DNA of 64,000 bases from Diploptera punctata (GCA_030220185.1 JASPKZ010004576.1:529001-593000), one strand, 5' to 3'. Positions 39,395 through 50,775 are shown, numbered from the stretch's first letter. The notes: a model not told the origin generated them from the letters alone. Program-made: numbers and translations.

Positions 39395-39905
39395 CATCCC
39401 AACTTCTCTCAAAAAGCGTTAAACTGAAGGTATATAAAACTATTATTCTCCCAGTTAAATTAAATGAATGACAAATATGAACTCTTACTTTTAAGGAGGA
39501 AAAAATAAGAAGTATTTGAGAATAAAGTTCTTAGGACAAATTTTGGATCAAAGGGATAAACAGACAGGCGAATGGATAAGACTACATAACAATGAGCTAC
39601 ATATTGTTTATAGGAAACCAGATATTATAACGACGGTTAAGTTCCAAGGACTGCGATGAGCAGGACATGTGGTACGAATGAGGAATGAAAGGGGAACATG
39701 GAAGCTTCTTGTAGGAAAACCAGAGAGAAAACGCCGAGTTGATAGATCAAGAATGAGGTGAGAGAATGATATTAACCATGGTATGAGGTAAGTAGATTAT
39801 ACAGGGGATGATTGAAAAACATTAGCTCAAAATATAGATGTATGGAGAGCTTTTGTCCACGCGACCATGAACCTACAGGTTAGATATTGTCAGTGAGTTA
39901 GTTAG
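39395..39905 (+). mobile_element. LINE-a copy, highly decayed
   Basis: Whole C-terminal half recognisable in DNA (GTATATAAAACTATTATTCT, AAACCAGATATTATAACGAC, CATGAACCTACAGGTTAGAT) but with many stops and shifts. Older than the copies at 30301 and 62703. Confidence 0.85.
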
Positions 39906-40143
39906 CCCTAATTTTGAATCTAGAAAGAACAAGATGAGAGGGAGACAACAGCCCAAATGGGGAAGGAAATCAAGAACCTTATTTAGAGCGTGAGTCAAAT
40001 TCAGACCTACGGTGCTACTTGAAGACTTAAGTGAGTTGTAAATTCTGACCTCACCTATAATCAAATAGGCGGCATTCTGGCTTGTAGAGCAATTTGTTAA
40101 CCAACTGCATTTCGGCATATTGTTTAAAATCATATAAGATACA
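39906..40143. other. Unassigned sequence
   Basis: Nothing recognised. Confidence 0.5.
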
Positions 40144-40347
40144 GTATATTACGATGCGAGGTTGGGAAGTATTTATTAGTTAAGACTACAGCAGGCCATG
40201 ACACCAATCAGTATAAAATGTCGTAAGTACGTATTTATTGCTTTATATTGTTTGAAATGAAGTTCAGTTCATTTAAAATGCAGTATTTGTTTCGTATAAT
40301 GTATATTAACACTACGTTTTGGATATATTTTTGTATGTACATTGTAC

Positions 40348-41654
40348 ACCCTTAGACAACATAAATGAGCCATCCGCAGATTCTATCAACCGATCGGGGA
40401 ACTTCGTGAGCGCTCGCAGAAGCCGTATTCACATCAACAGGTTTTCAGTAATTGCACTGGGTTGTTTGCTAGTTAACGCAGTGCACACTCAAGCAACATG
40501 AAAGATAGAGAGAGCTTGGCTTAGTGTGTTTCCGTAGTCGAGAGGTTTAACAGACATTATCTGCGTTCCTAACCTCATGGGTTCGATTCCCGTTCTACTT
40601 TCTTTTTAAAGTGAATGTTAAAATAGCATTTCGCCTGTAATATAGTTTCGTATTTAATTTTATATTTAAGTTATTCTAAAAGTTAGAAGTTTCATTTACA
40701 TTGAGAATTTTATTGTGCAATTCAATATAACTTGATTTATTTTTTATTAATTTTATAATGGTTATTCCATAATAGTTATTATGGGAGAATCGGAGTTGGT
40801 ATCTGGGTTTAATGTAGAGTATAGAAGAGGGGGATTTGCATTCATTTTTTTGGCGGAATATGCGAGAATTTTATTTATGAGAATGCTTTTTTGTGTTATT
40901 TTCCTTGGATGTGACGTATCTTCTTTATTATTTTATTTAAAATTAAGTTTCATTTGATTCATATTTATTTGAGTTCGCGGGACTTTACCTCGCTATCGGT
41001 ATGATAAGTTGGGCTTTAATGCACACTCAAAACACACAAAAACATAAATTAAAACCTTCTGCTAATAAATAAAGGAGGAAAGAGAATAATATTTTTTAAA
41101 ATGAAAACTTTAACAAAAACGAAATCAATATCGGGTGTATGAACCTTAAGCATCTATTATACCGCTCTCAATCTGCGGGACATTGATATTGCCTTGTATC
41201 TATGTCCTTGTGTGTGCGCTGAGCCATGGTAAAACTGTATGTAATTCATTATAAACAAACTTGTTAGAGGCTGTAGCTTTTACGCAGACGTCTGCACATT
41301 GCAGTCTATTGAATACAATACATTGAAATTACCTAGAACAAACCCTGAATGTGGTAAATATAATTGTTACAATAACGACATTAACATCGATTTAATTCAA
41401 ATGTCAAATTTAAATGTTGTATTTAATTCATAAAACATTTTAATACAAATATCAGGAGAAAAAAACTACATAATATTGAGGACGTAAAACCTGCGACCTT
41501 CATTAACAGAAACAGTGACTGCATGCTTTACCGCTGCCCTAACAGGACATGCTACATAACACAGTAGCTCAGGGACTTTCGCAATTATGACTAATTTCCT
41601 AGTTTGAACCCTGTGCTGTGCCGAGTAGGACTTAGAAGAAATGTGTCTGAGGGT
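40348..41654. mobile_element. 1.3-kb insertion with TIRs and GTAC target duplication
   Basis: Starts ACCCTTAGACA and ends TGTCTGAGGGT (11-bp inverted ends, one mismatch). GTAC flanks it at 40344-40347 and 41655-41658, while uninterrupted P copies have a single GTAC there. No transposase frame, so a non-autonomous DNA element of a class with 4-bp target duplications. A tRNA-like sequence sits inside at 40525. Confidence 0.8.
40525..40602 (+). tRNA. tRNA-like sequence, Leu/Ser-type
   Basis: TTCCGTAGTCGAGAGG resembles a class II A box and GGGTTCGATTCCCG is a good B box. About 18 extra bases between the arms would fit a long variable arm. The acceptor stem is not convincing. Likely tRNA-derived. 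Confidence 0.4.
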
Positions 41655-41825
41655 GTACGTAGTATACATAAAGAGCAGTGGTTTTACTTCCCGCACGAGG
41701 TTTGTTATATGTAATATTACAGTATAGTTATTTAGGTTGGCAACCCTGAAATGTAGCAAGTTGAACTTTCTATCATGGTCGCCATTGCTGTAGGTTCGAC
41801 AAAACGCACTATCGCACAAAAAATA

Positions 41826-42849
41826 CATTTTTTTTAAGAATCGTTATCTCCCTGGTTTTATTTCCATCAGTGAACAAAATATTATGATTTTTATAATGAT
41901 TAATTATTTAACATGGCTTTTAGAAACACATTAATAATTCTTCTTCTTTTTTATTCGTAATGGAAAGAGAAACAAAAATAACGATATTTTATCTCTATTT
42001 GTGAAAATAAGAGAAAAAATTCGCTGTCAGATTATATTTAAAAAAGCAGTGACACGATATTTCGTTCTTCGACTGTTTAAATCAATCCATACGTAATAAT
42101 CACTGTTCTGAATAATGAAAAACAAACCTTTAATAACAAAATATACTTCTGTTGATGTTATTTTGTTTACTTTACGGATCGTTGCAGAAAATTGAAAACA
42201 CGATGGACATAAAATGCATAGAGATTTTATTTGTGGAGTTAAGTGATGGGTATGGAATTACGTACACTACCGTTATCATGAATATACTGTTCATTTCTGC
42301 TTCAGTTTCTCTTTGAAAAGAAGCCATGAAGAGCTGAAATATGAAAATGAACTTCCCATAATGTGAAGCGATAATTTTCGAACCGGAAATACTGCAAATG
42401 CAAACCGTATCCTCTCTGGTATGTTCATTACGTGTAAATGAACCGGGAACGGAAACCAATGTTTAAAATGATTGTAAAATAGAAGCTGACGAAGCTATTC
42501 TATAGGTTTTTACGCTATACAACATGCATGCATGCATGCATATACTGACTGTATATAGTAATCTGATTTGTACCTTTCAAAGCACGTTGCTTCGTCTCTC
42601 TTAACTAACTGGGTGGAAAGGGAGTAAAATATTACCCCCTCCTCCTCTTAATTCTAGCCCTTGGTTCATTTCAATTTTAATTATTGTTCTGGTAACCCCC
42701 TCTCACTCTCTCCATTTAAATAGCGTATATCTAGAAATTGGATCAGATGATAACGAAAGTCACGTAAAGCAATACTACCAACCTTTCAGCCTGAAAATAT
42801 TGCCTAGTTCTTTAAAATATACATTCTATACAGAACATAGAAATATTTT
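41826..42849. other. Unassigned AT-rich sequence
   Basis: A short (CATG)n run at 42523-42541. No recognisable gene; reverse frame 42172-42459 not recognised. Confidence 0.5.
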
Positions 42850-43460
42850 ATTTTGCACGATAGTGCGTTTTGTCGCACTTACAGCAATATCGACCATGAT
42901 TGAAAGTTCAACTTCCTACATTTCGGGATTGCCAACCTAAATATCTGTACTGTAATAAAATAACTATGTTGTATTATATATTACAAAACGCATGTGGGAA
43001 GTAGAACCAATGTCCTGTATGTATACTACATACAATGTATATACAAAAAAATATCCAAAAGATAGTGTTAATATACATTATACGAAACAAATCACTGCAT
43101 TTTAAATTAACTGAACTTTATTTGAAACAATATAAAGCAATAAATACGTACTTGCGCAATTCTATCACTAATTGGTCTAACGGTCTCCTGTTGTTCAACT
43201 AATAAACATTGCCCACACTGTTAACGTTAGTCAATTGTTTGTAATGAACGCAAATTTTTGAAACAAAGATGTTATTATTTTACTATTATTTATTATTTTG
43301 AAAACACCATCGCGCAAAAAAATTATGTACAACGCACGTTTGTGAAGTGTTTTACAGAATTTCGGAAATTAAAAACCTCGCTATCTCTCGGTTTTTAAAC
43401 ATTTTCCTCTGTTCTGTAAAGGTCAGTTCCGAACCTCGCATCGTAATATACTATTATTCA
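42850..43460 (+). repeat. Repeat P copy
   Basis: Begins TTTTGCACGATAGTGCG, with the inverted partner CATCGCGCAAAAAAA at ~43308-43322. A further conserved ~140 bp (ACAACGCACGTTTGTGAAG to CCTCGCATCGTAATA) is shared with 54645-55222. The inverted ends suggest a DNA element or MITE within a longer duplicated unit. Confidence 0.8.
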
Positions 43461-43479
43461 ATGCCCCAGGTTGTCTTTT

Positions 43480-43673
43480 CCGATTTTTCTGGTTTTCTCT
43501 CCTGGCGTTGGCGAAGTTGTAACCCACTTCTGAGGTTGGAGCGCCTGGAAGGCGTGGTTACGGCTGCCCCGATGATATGATGAATGATAATGATGATAGC
43601 GGTGCGCTAGGAAAGTCTTTAATCCAAAACTTAATCTAAGGCGAATATGAATGATGATGATTATGATGGACAT
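43480..43673 (-). mobile_element. SINE-1 fragment, type 1 tail only
   Basis: Reverse of the tail (CTCTCCTGGCGTTGGCG to GCGAATATGAATG). The head half is lost where the next SINE-1 begins. Confidence 0.8.
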
Positions 43674-43965
43674 AGTCCACTGTTGCGGTCTCGAGGTAGC
43701 GCGCTACCTTATCACGCAGTGGGCCCGGATGAGCTTTTTTTGGGGTTTTTCCTTACCTGTAAGACAAATGTCAGGAAACTTAAGGCCCAACGGTCCCCGA
43801 AAATCATCCGGCCATCATTATCATCCTTATCATTATCATCAACATCATTCATCGGAGTGGAAAGCAACGGGAAACTACTGCACTTATAATATCCAAATAA
43901 AGCTGCAAAGCATAGAAAAAATGCTATGATTGCAGTGAAATACTTGCCCTCGGGTAGAACACTGT
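43674..43965 (+). mobile_element. SINE-1 copy, type 2 tail
   Basis: Head with a partly deleted B box region (GGGCCCGGATGAGC, lacking TTCGAT), body and type 2 tail. Inserted head-to-head against the preceding fragment. Confidence 0.8.
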
Positions 43966-43974
43966 AGATAGATG

Positions 43975-44143
43975 ATAACCATATGATGTTCGGGGACCGT
44001 TTGTACCTTAAAGTTTCCTGACATTTGTCTTGCAAGTCAGGAAAACCGAAATAAAACTCACCGGGAAACTTGTCCCGACCGGCGATCGAACCCGGGTCCC
44101 TTGCGTGACAAGGCAGCACACTACCTCGAGAACACAGCGGTAC
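43975..44143 (-). mobile_element. SINE-1 copy, head and body
   Basis: Reverse copy with B box and body; no tail. Confidence 0.8.
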
Positions 44144-44162
44144 TCTGAACAGACTATCTTCT

Positions 44163-45290
44163 TCTTCTTCTTCTTCTTCTTCGGCTTTCCCCCATTTATA
44201 GGTTTACCGTCTTCAGTTTCCATTTATCTCTATCGTTCCAATCTCCCTCTTCCAAATTCCTATCATCCATTATAATTCTGACGTAGGTTTTCAATTTCCA
44301 TCTTGGTCTGCCACGTTTATTTCTTCCAGGGGGTGACCATTGGTATATATATTTTGGCCATCTTTCATTTTCCATTCTTTGTACATGGCCATACCATTTA
44401 AGCGTTTCATTTTTAATCCTCTTAACAACCGATGTGGTGACATTCATTTCTCTCCAAAGGAATTCATTTCTTATTTTATCCTGTCTTGTTTTTTGGAGGC
44501 TTCTTCTAAAATAATCAATTCAACTGTTCTAATTTTATTTATTTTTTGTACTTCTGTCAAAGGTCAAGTTTCACTTCCATATGACAAAATATTGTGTATT
44601 GTGCTCTTAAAAATTTTCATTTTAGTTTCCTTTGTGATATTTTTGATCCAAATTATTCCACGTAATGTTTTAGTTGCATTTTTTGCCATTGCAATTTTAG
44701 TCTGTACATCTCTATCACAGGTACCTAAACTTGTAATTATTGACCCAAGATATCTAAAAAATTCACATTTTTTTTATTTTCCCTGTTTCGAGTATGAGGT
44801 CATCCACATCCTTTCCCAAACACATATACTCTGTTTTCTGTAAATTTATATTCAGTCCCCATTTTTTATATTCTTCCATTAGTTTATTTATCATATATTT
44901 CATATCATCTTCATCCCCTGCAAAAATTATTTGATCATCTGCAAACAACAATGAATGCAGTACTTTTCCTCCTATAGGAATACCCATTTCAGAACATTTT
45001 TATACCATAAGTTAAGAGCCTGGTCTAAATAAATGTTAAAAAGAATTGGTGACAAACTGCATCCCTGCTTAAGGCCTTTATTCACTGTGAATTCCTCTGT
45101 TAAATTATTCTGTATTTTTACTTTAGCTTTTGTATTACTATGGATCCTCCTAACAATATTAATCCATTCATCACTTATATTCAAATTTCTCATTGCCGTC
45201 CATAACAATTGTCGTGGTACATTATCATATGCCATCTCTAAATCAATAAAGGTCATATGTAGTTCTTTATTATACTATTATAGTGAAAAT
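44163..45290 (-). mobile_element. LINE-e copy, longest RT remnant
   Basis: A ~1.1-kb reverse copy with a (GAA)n tail at 44159-44182. It spans RT motifs to C-terminus in three frames. Confidence 0.9.
44196..45256 (-). pseudogene. LINE-e reverse transcriptase, frames broken
   Basis: 44972-45256 has MTFIDLEMAYDNVPRQLLW, with FIDLEMAYD as RT motif A including its aspartate. NKGLKQGCSLSPILFNIYLD follows (motif B). A shift near 44987 leads to 44763-44987 with LHSLLFADDQIIFAG (active-site FADD) and GLNINLQKTEYMCLG. Stops follow, then 44196-44447 encodes ETLKWYGHVQRMENERWPK and RNKRGRPRWKLK. It is the only copy here retaining motifs A, B and C. At least two shifts make it inactive. Confidence 0.88.
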
Positions 45291-45354
45291 AACAATCTAC
45301 TAATCTTGAAACGGAAAACAAGTGCCTTTTTATTCTTTTTTTTCTGTCCAATAC
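45291..45354. other. Unassigned
   Basis: Short AT-rich join between LINE-e and a SINE-1 tail. Confidence 0.5.
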
Positions 45355-45500
45355 CATCAGGTTGTCTTTTATAACACTTCTGTGTTTTTCTCTTGGCGGA
45401 ATTGTAATATATTTCTTTGGTTGGGGCACCTAGAAGGCGGAGTCACGTTACCCCAATAATATGTTGGGTGATAAATGATAATAAAAATCAGGAGAGTCCT
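45355..45500 (-). mobile_element. SINE-1 fragment, type 1 tail
   Basis: Reverse tail: CTCTTGGCGGAATTGTAA, GGCACCTAGAAGGCGGAG and CAGGAGAGTCCTTAACC. Head missing. Confidence 0.75.
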
Positions 45501-45504
45501 TAAC

Positions 45505-45544
<40 letters not shown>
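45501..45544. repeat. (TA)n microsatellite
   Basis: About 21 TA units next to a tRNA cassette, as at 21650 and 22050. Confidence 0.95.
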
Positions 45545-45545
<1 letters not shown>

Positions 45546-45599
45546 GCTTACCCGTTATGGTGGCCACTAGAGGTCAGTTGGAACGACTTCCCGCTACCT

Positions 45600-45765
45600 C
45601 TTGTGTGAATTGAGAATACTACATATATAAGAAAAATGTATGTTTGTGTTGGAATATTTGAGTAGCTCAGTTGGTCAGAGCGGTAAACGTACAGAATTTA
45701 AGAGACTCGGGTTCAAATCTCGACTCAAGCATTCATTTTTTCTTTTCATATCATATATATATATA
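45600..45765 (+). mobile_element. tRNA cassette with flanks shared with 21714-22050
   Basis: The left flank (ACATATATAAGAAAAATG, ATGTTTG-TTGGA) and right flank (CATTCATTTTTTCTTTTCAT) match those of the palindrome at 21.9 kb. The enclosed tRNA-like sequence is different. ATAAGAAAAATG and its approximate complement form a short inverted repeat around the tRNA. Confidence 0.7.
45656..45730 (+). tRNA. tRNA-like sequence
   Basis: Canonical layout: acceptor ATTTGAG/CTCAAGC (first pair mismatched), U8-A9, D arm GCTC...GAGC, T arm TCGGG-TTCAAAT-CTCGA, strong B box. The anticodon stem is weak (TAAAC/ATTTA) with loop GTACAGA, the same loop as at 21957. Class I length (75 nt). Possibly transcribed; identity not assigned. 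Confidence 0.6.
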
Positions 45766-45767
45766 TA

Positions 45768-46062
45768 TCCAACCACAGTAATTCAGGGCAGGTCTTTCAC
45801 TTCAATCATAGCATTTTCATGCTATGCTTGCAGCTTTACTAGGGAATTATAGGTGTGGTAGTTTCCCGATGATAATGATAAGGATGATGATGATGACCGG
45901 ATGATTTTCGGGGACCGTTGAGCCCTAAGCTTCCTGACATTTGTCTTATAGGTGAGGAAAACCCCCGAAAAAACCTCACCCAGGTGCCTGTCCCGACCGG
46001 GAATCGAACCCGGGCCCGCTGCATGACAAGGCAGCACGCTATCTCGAGACGAGAGCGGTGGA
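45768..46062 (-). mobile_element. SINE-1 copy, type 2 tail
   Basis: Complete head, body and type 2 tail, inserted in AT-repeat DNA beside the tRNA cassette. AT repeats on both sides hide any target duplication. Confidence 0.85.
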
Positions 46063-46264
46063 ATATATATATAATGGCGCAACCCATCGTTGAGCCACAG
46101 CATCTCGTATGTTAGAAGTTACTAGATCAAGTTAATTTAGTTGCATTATGTACCCAAAGATATCATGAATGTTATGCGGTCAACATATTACCCAATGAGA
46201 CATCTAGCAGGCAACTAAGGTATTACTAGGATTTTGAGGTCGGTAAATTTTGTTTTGAAGTCTT
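46063..46264. other. Unassigned sequence
   Basis: 46205-46250 resembles 2937-2985 (GGTAAATTTTG and flanks), so it may be another low-copy repeat. Confidence 0.4.
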
Positions 46265-46498
46265 TTTATTCACGCTTAAGGATCTTTTACGAGCCTCAAG
46301 ATCTTCAGACTAGGGACCCACGGCTTAAAGTCCTTCCTGGAGGACTTTCTCCTTGGTCTAAACTTTACCCAAATTCATGACAATAGGCAATAACAAGAAT
46401 AATTCCCATTAAGAAAAATATTCCCATGGTCTGATCGAGAATCGAATCCGGGACCTCATAAAATGTAGTCGGAAAGGCTGACCACTAGCCCATGGGTA
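46265..46498 (-). mobile_element. SINE-4 copy, interrupted
   Basis: Reverse head (B box as GAATCGAATCC, GACCACTAGCCCATGG) and body (CTTCAGACTAGGGACCCACG). About 60 bp of extra sequence sits at 46375-46430. Confidence 0.7.
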
Positions 46499-47084
46499 TG
46501 TATTTCGTTAATACTGTATAATACTGTATTACATACATTCATAGAGTTCTGCCCAAGAGCAGCTCTTTCACTGCAAACTCAGCATTCTCCACTCTTTCCT
46601 GAACTCAGCCTTCCTTTCTGTATCCGCATACAAACCATTTATTAAATAAACCCCAAGCACAGAACATACAATTTTAACAACGAATTTCGTAAAATCCCGT
46701 TTTTAGATCTTGTATTGGTTTACACTAATTTATATCTATTTGTTATTTAAGATTTATTTTTTAAGTTTATCAAGAATTAGACTAATGTTTTAAGTGTTTA
46801 TTTTATTATGAATGAATTGATTTATTTTATTGAATGAAAAGTATGTATTATTAGCAATTATTACATTATAAACACCTAATCTTGTACAACTTAAAAAAAA
46901 TAAAACCCCCAACTCAAATGAATAAAGACCTCTTAAATAAGGGAAAATTATTCATAATAACAAAGACAAAAATAGGATCAAGTTTAAACTGCCATCGTAT
47001 CAATCCGAAGATAAAGTAGATCCGACGGAAAAATCGAGATTTACGAATTTAATTGTCAAAATTGTGATCAGAAATATATTCACT
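46499..47084. other. Unassigned AT-rich sequence
   Basis: 46540-46630 (GTTCTGCCCAAGAGCAG and following) resembles a dispersed 3' end, but I cannot place it. The remainder is AT-rich. Confidence 0.4.
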
Positions 47085-47690
47085 AAACAAGAAAGTCTAT
47101 TTAAAAATTCATTAAAATACTCAAAGATTTTACAAAATAATCTTTACTTCCTTTTTTTTTTGTCTCAGAAAGAAAAATATGTGATTCTGATAGTAGCCTA
47201 TGTTTTTCTCCTGAATTCAAATATATCGGTTTTTATCCATCACGCAAGATTTCCGAGAGACAGGAATTTATAATTTCAAACACTTTAACATTTTCTACAC
47301 TCGTAACTACACTATATTCGAACATTCGGACTCACCTAGAAAGTAAGAAATGACGATTTTCTGCTATATTTCGCCTGTGGAACATCCCTCTTGATGGTCC
47401 AACAATAATCGGCCACATATTAGGATTCCATTTGCCTTGATGTCTCTTTTCCATAGCTGAATTCTCCTGATGGAAGTGTTTCCCCTGCTCATCGCTCAAT
47501 GGACAAATGGACGAAAAAAACGTTAATTAAAAAAATAATTATTTAAATCCATTAAATAAAATTGAAATAAAAAGCTGTGGGTGATGGAGAAATTCCGAAT
47601 ACATATTTGAAAACTGCATTAACTGCATTAAGTGCAACTATTGGTACTCATGAGACAAAAATCATGTTGACCAGTGTAATTACGTATACA
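47085..47690 (-). repeat. Repeat Y, copy 2
   Basis: Reverse of the unit at 26735. It retains more 5' coding sequence: LSDEQGKHFHQE precedes the shared NSAMEKRHQGKWNPNM, then a one-base loss shifts the frame. The 3' region is also conserved. Confidence 0.65.
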
Positions 47691-47977
47691 ATAATAAAAC
47701 TTTATATATATAATATTCGTTTATAATTTTAAATTGTAATTCAGGAATTATTGTCTTTATTTTTCAGGTAAGCCATTGTGATATTTAGCAGTTTTCCTGT
47801 AAGTTTGACTCCTACCCTACTATTACTGTAAGTTTTTTTTAAATATACTAATATGCAAATAATTTTATTTATGTGATATGCCGATTTTTTTTATTCTGGC
47901 ATCTAGCGGTAATGTCTTGCTTCGGAAGAAGCAGCTTGGTATTTGTAAACAAGGCATATATAATATGAGGAATTATG
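47691..47977. other. Unassigned sequence
   Basis: Nothing recognised. Confidence 0.5.
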
Positions 47978-48140
47978 ATGGATAGATGTTATTCGGGATC
48001 TCTTTGAACCTTAAAGATTCCTGACATGGGACTTGCAGGTAAGGAACAACCATGAAAGAACTCACCTAAAAAAATTGTCCGGACAGGGAATTGAACAAAG
48101 ATTCGATGCGCCTTAGGGAGATGTTATCCCTAGACCATTT
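47978..48140 (-). mobile_element. SINE-1 copy, highly diverged
   Basis: The body (TTCGGGATCTCTTTGAACC, CTTGCAGGTAAGGA) and head are alignable but with many changes, including a mutated B box. An old copy. Confidence 0.65.
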
Positions 48141-48710
48141 TAAAATAGAACGATCTTGTATTTTATCATGCATCTATATTAACCCCTAAATTAATTATGT
48201 TTCTTTTAAGATAAATTGGTTCAATTTAATATTTTTATTAAAAAATAATCAGTAAAAATTATTTTAATTCGAAATTACAAAAGTTACTCTATTTTCGTTA
48301 AAACATTAATTTATGATTTATTGATCCAATTATTTTGAGTAGATAGATTTTTTTTTCTCTGTGAGGAGAACCCAGATGGGCTCTGCGCCCAGCACAATAA
48401 ATGATGAAAAGGAGATTCGCAAATGGTAATAGGCATTTATTATGCAAATGATAATATTTAATGCAATTACAATTTATGGTTATGTATGATTGTTTTCACT
48501 GCAGTCCAACACATTTAAAAAAGCTGTCATGAGATATTGAGTTTCGCCAATTTAAGGGTTTAAAATACACTTATTGGCTATTACTCGGTTCTAAAGATGG
48601 AAAATTAATGGATCATGTGCTGGTTTAATTCCCAGTGACAATTCTGATACAATTTCGGCTTGTTCCATAACATCTTTTGGTAAATTTTATACTGTATTGG
48701 CAAAATTGTC
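48141..48710. other. Unassigned AT-rich sequence
   Basis: Nothing recognised. Confidence 0.5.
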
Positions 48711-48910
48711 ACTTGCTGTAGCCCAGCGGTCTAAGACATCATGCTTTGCACAGAGTTAACTTAAGGGACTTCTTCTGGTTTGAATCCCAATGGGGAAAGA
48801 CATTTTTCATAGAATTTTGGCCAGTATGTGACTGACTGGTGACCACCCAACATCATGATAAATTTGGATAGATACAGTGAGTGGGTCCTCTGTTCAGGTT
48901 ACTTTTGGGA
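48711..48910 (+). mobile_element. SINE-3 copy, diverged
   Basis: Head GTAGCCCAGCGGTCTAAG, B box GGTTTGAATCCC, then the SINE-3 body (GAATTTTGGCCAGTATGTG, CAACATCATGA). Confidence 0.65.
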
Positions 48911-48919
48911 GCACACAAT

Positions 48920-49215
48920 CTCCACTGAAGCCTTCAATGAAGTATCTTGGGCTCTTTGGATTCCAAACTTAAGTTCAAAATTCACATTCGTGATATCCTT
49001 GAAAAAAAAAATTCTGTGATTGCACTTTTGTATCCATTTTTCAAGTCACCAAACATATTTTCGTACGACCAAGCTCCTTCTATACCAAGCTGTGATCTGC
49101 AGTATGCTGCAGCACGGCTGGTGACGCCTGGAGTATCCTCACTGTGTGTGTCACATGAGAAGTTCCATTCATTTAAAATAAATGTCTCAAAATTATAGGG
49201 CCCAAATGCCCTGTA
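48920..49215 (+). mobile_element. Jockey/CR1-like LINE remnant
   Basis: 48947-49198 reads MGSLDSKLKFKIHIRDILEK, then ALLYPFFKSPN. Shifted frames give a YAAPAW-like trace and FI-NKCLKIIG. The LD-KL-FK-HI block is typical of Jockey-type RT C-termini. Family LINE-g or relative. Confidence 0.6.
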
Positions 49216-49237
49216 TTACGACTCTCTAACTAGCTCT

Positions 49238-49400
49238 AACTCACTGGCACTATCGAACCAGCATGTTCATGGCCGCGCGGACAACAAAAGCTCTCCACAC
49301 ATACCTATCCTGAACTAATGTTTTCCAATCATCCTCTGTATAATCTACTTCCCTCAAATCGTGATTGTTATTCTCCCACCTCATTCGTGGGCGAGTAATA
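49238..49400 (-). mobile_element. LINE-a 3' end
   Basis: Reverse: RMRWENNNHDLREVDYTEDD and WKTLVQDRYVWRAFV. Ends at ACTCACTGGCACTATCGAA. 5' truncated. Confidence 0.85.
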
Positions 49401-49624
49401 ACATGAGACGAGGTGAAGGGTGATATTTGAATTCTCATTCATTGATTTCATTGATATGGAGAAAGAATGTGTTGGTGAAATGAAACTCGGGAAATGGAGG
49501 AATCCCGAAAATCCCGGTATGATCCACCTCAATATCCATTCGTAACCGTCAGGATTCTAACTTGGAATCTCAGTCTGAGCAGCTGCGCACGTGGGTCTAC
49601 CGAGGTGTCAATAGTAGACCTCAA
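49401..49624. other. Unassigned sequence
   Basis: 49540-49600 (CTTGGAATCTCAGTCTGAGC) may be a reversed tRNA-like end; not convincing. Confidence 0.35.
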
Positions 49625-50215
49625 TTAAAATCTTCTTCTACATCTTCATCACGGTTTTGGCTTGTTTACTAGCCTGTTCCGGCTCCAAATTGCTGCTGTT
49701 TCCATCTTTTCTTTGGTTTTCCCAAACTTCTTCTTCCTCATGTGAATAACTGTATGCTGCTTTTGGTATTCTATTCTCAGTCATCCTTGCCAAGTGTTCT
49801 TTCCAGTTTATTCTGTATTTCACTATTGCTGTGTTAATTCCTCTACTTTTAGTTGTCTTTTTTCTATGTCATGTTTTTTGTCTGTTCTTATGATATCCTG
49901 CTATTAGTCTGAGGAATTTCATTTCAGCAGCTTGTATTGTGGCATATTGTTGTGTTGTCACTGTCCATGTTTCGGATCCATAAGTAATAATAGGCACTGC
50001 CATTGTCTTGTATAATTTCATTATAGAATCTTTCCTGGCTTTATTTTTCAAAGTTATTTTTAGTGTTCCTGTTATATAATTAAACTTATTTAGTTTGTTA
50101 TTTATATCTGTTTCCGCTGTGTATGATATTTCGCAACCTAGGAAGTTAAATCTTACCATTTGTTCTATTGGTTTATTTTCTAATACTATCTTTTCGCCGA
50201 ACTGGATGAGCGCCC
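49625..50215 (-). mobile_element. LINE-d-type copy
   Basis: Frame 50159-49869: VRFNFLGCEISYTAETDINN, IMKLYKTMAVPIITYGSETW and IQAAEMKFLRLIAGY. Frame 49823-49638: RINWKEHLARMTENRIPKAA, then a broken RPRKRW-like region. Tail CATCATCAC-type. Two frames, inactive. Confidence 0.85.
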
Positions 50216-50267
50216 TTGAAGGTCATTGTTTAATTAAAATTAATACATTGTATTAACTTTCTTCAGT

Positions 50268-50775
50268 CATCATCATCCTTCACGTATTAGGTCTTTGCCT
50301 GTTCCGATCTCACATCTGCTCAACCCAGCCTTTCTTGGTTTTCCTACCGATCTTCGTCCTCCAGGATTTTACATCAGTGTCATCTTTGGTATCATATCCT
50401 CTTTCATTCTTTGCAGATGTTCTATCCATTTGTTCCTGTGTTTATCTATTTGTTGAAGAAGTGGTTGTACTTTTAGTTCCTCTCTAATATTCTCATTTCT
50501 AATATGTTCTTCCCTTATACAACATTTCACGGCCCGTAGGAATCTTATTTCCGCTGCATAATTTTTACTTTTTTATTTTTTCCTTCGGGACGCAGGTCTG
50601 ACTTTCATACATCGCCACTGGTGGTGCCACCGTTGAATAAAATCTTAGCTGCGTATCCTTTCTTACTTTGTTCCTCAGTGTTCGACTGATTGTTCCACAA
50701 GTATGTTTAAATTTCTGCATTTTATTATTTATAGAAATAACAAAGGTGCTACCTGTACCTTCCACTTAACCCCTT
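50268..50775 (-). mobile_element. LINE-d-type copy, older
   Basis: Reverse frame 50765-50565 has NNKMQKFKHTCGTISRTLRN and RKDTQLRFYSTVAPPVAMYE. Later parts (IRNENIREELKVQPLLQQI-like, HLQRMKE) are in other frames. Ends in (GATGA)n and the CGGAACAGGCAAAGACC phrase. Confidence 0.8.

Larger units (their letters stand above)
40144..41825 (-). repeat. Repeat P copy, split by insertion
   Basis: Repeat P (forward as at 42850) in reverse. It starts with ATTACGATGCGAGGTTGGGA, has an internal deletion, and continues to 40347. After a 1307-bp insertion it resumes at 41655 and ends with the P terminus GCACTATCGCACAAAA at about 41805-41825. Confidence 0.8.

Noticed and set aside
43674..44143. Head-to-head SINE-1 pair as a designed inverted element
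   Set aside because: The copies have different tails and truncations, so independent insertions explain it.
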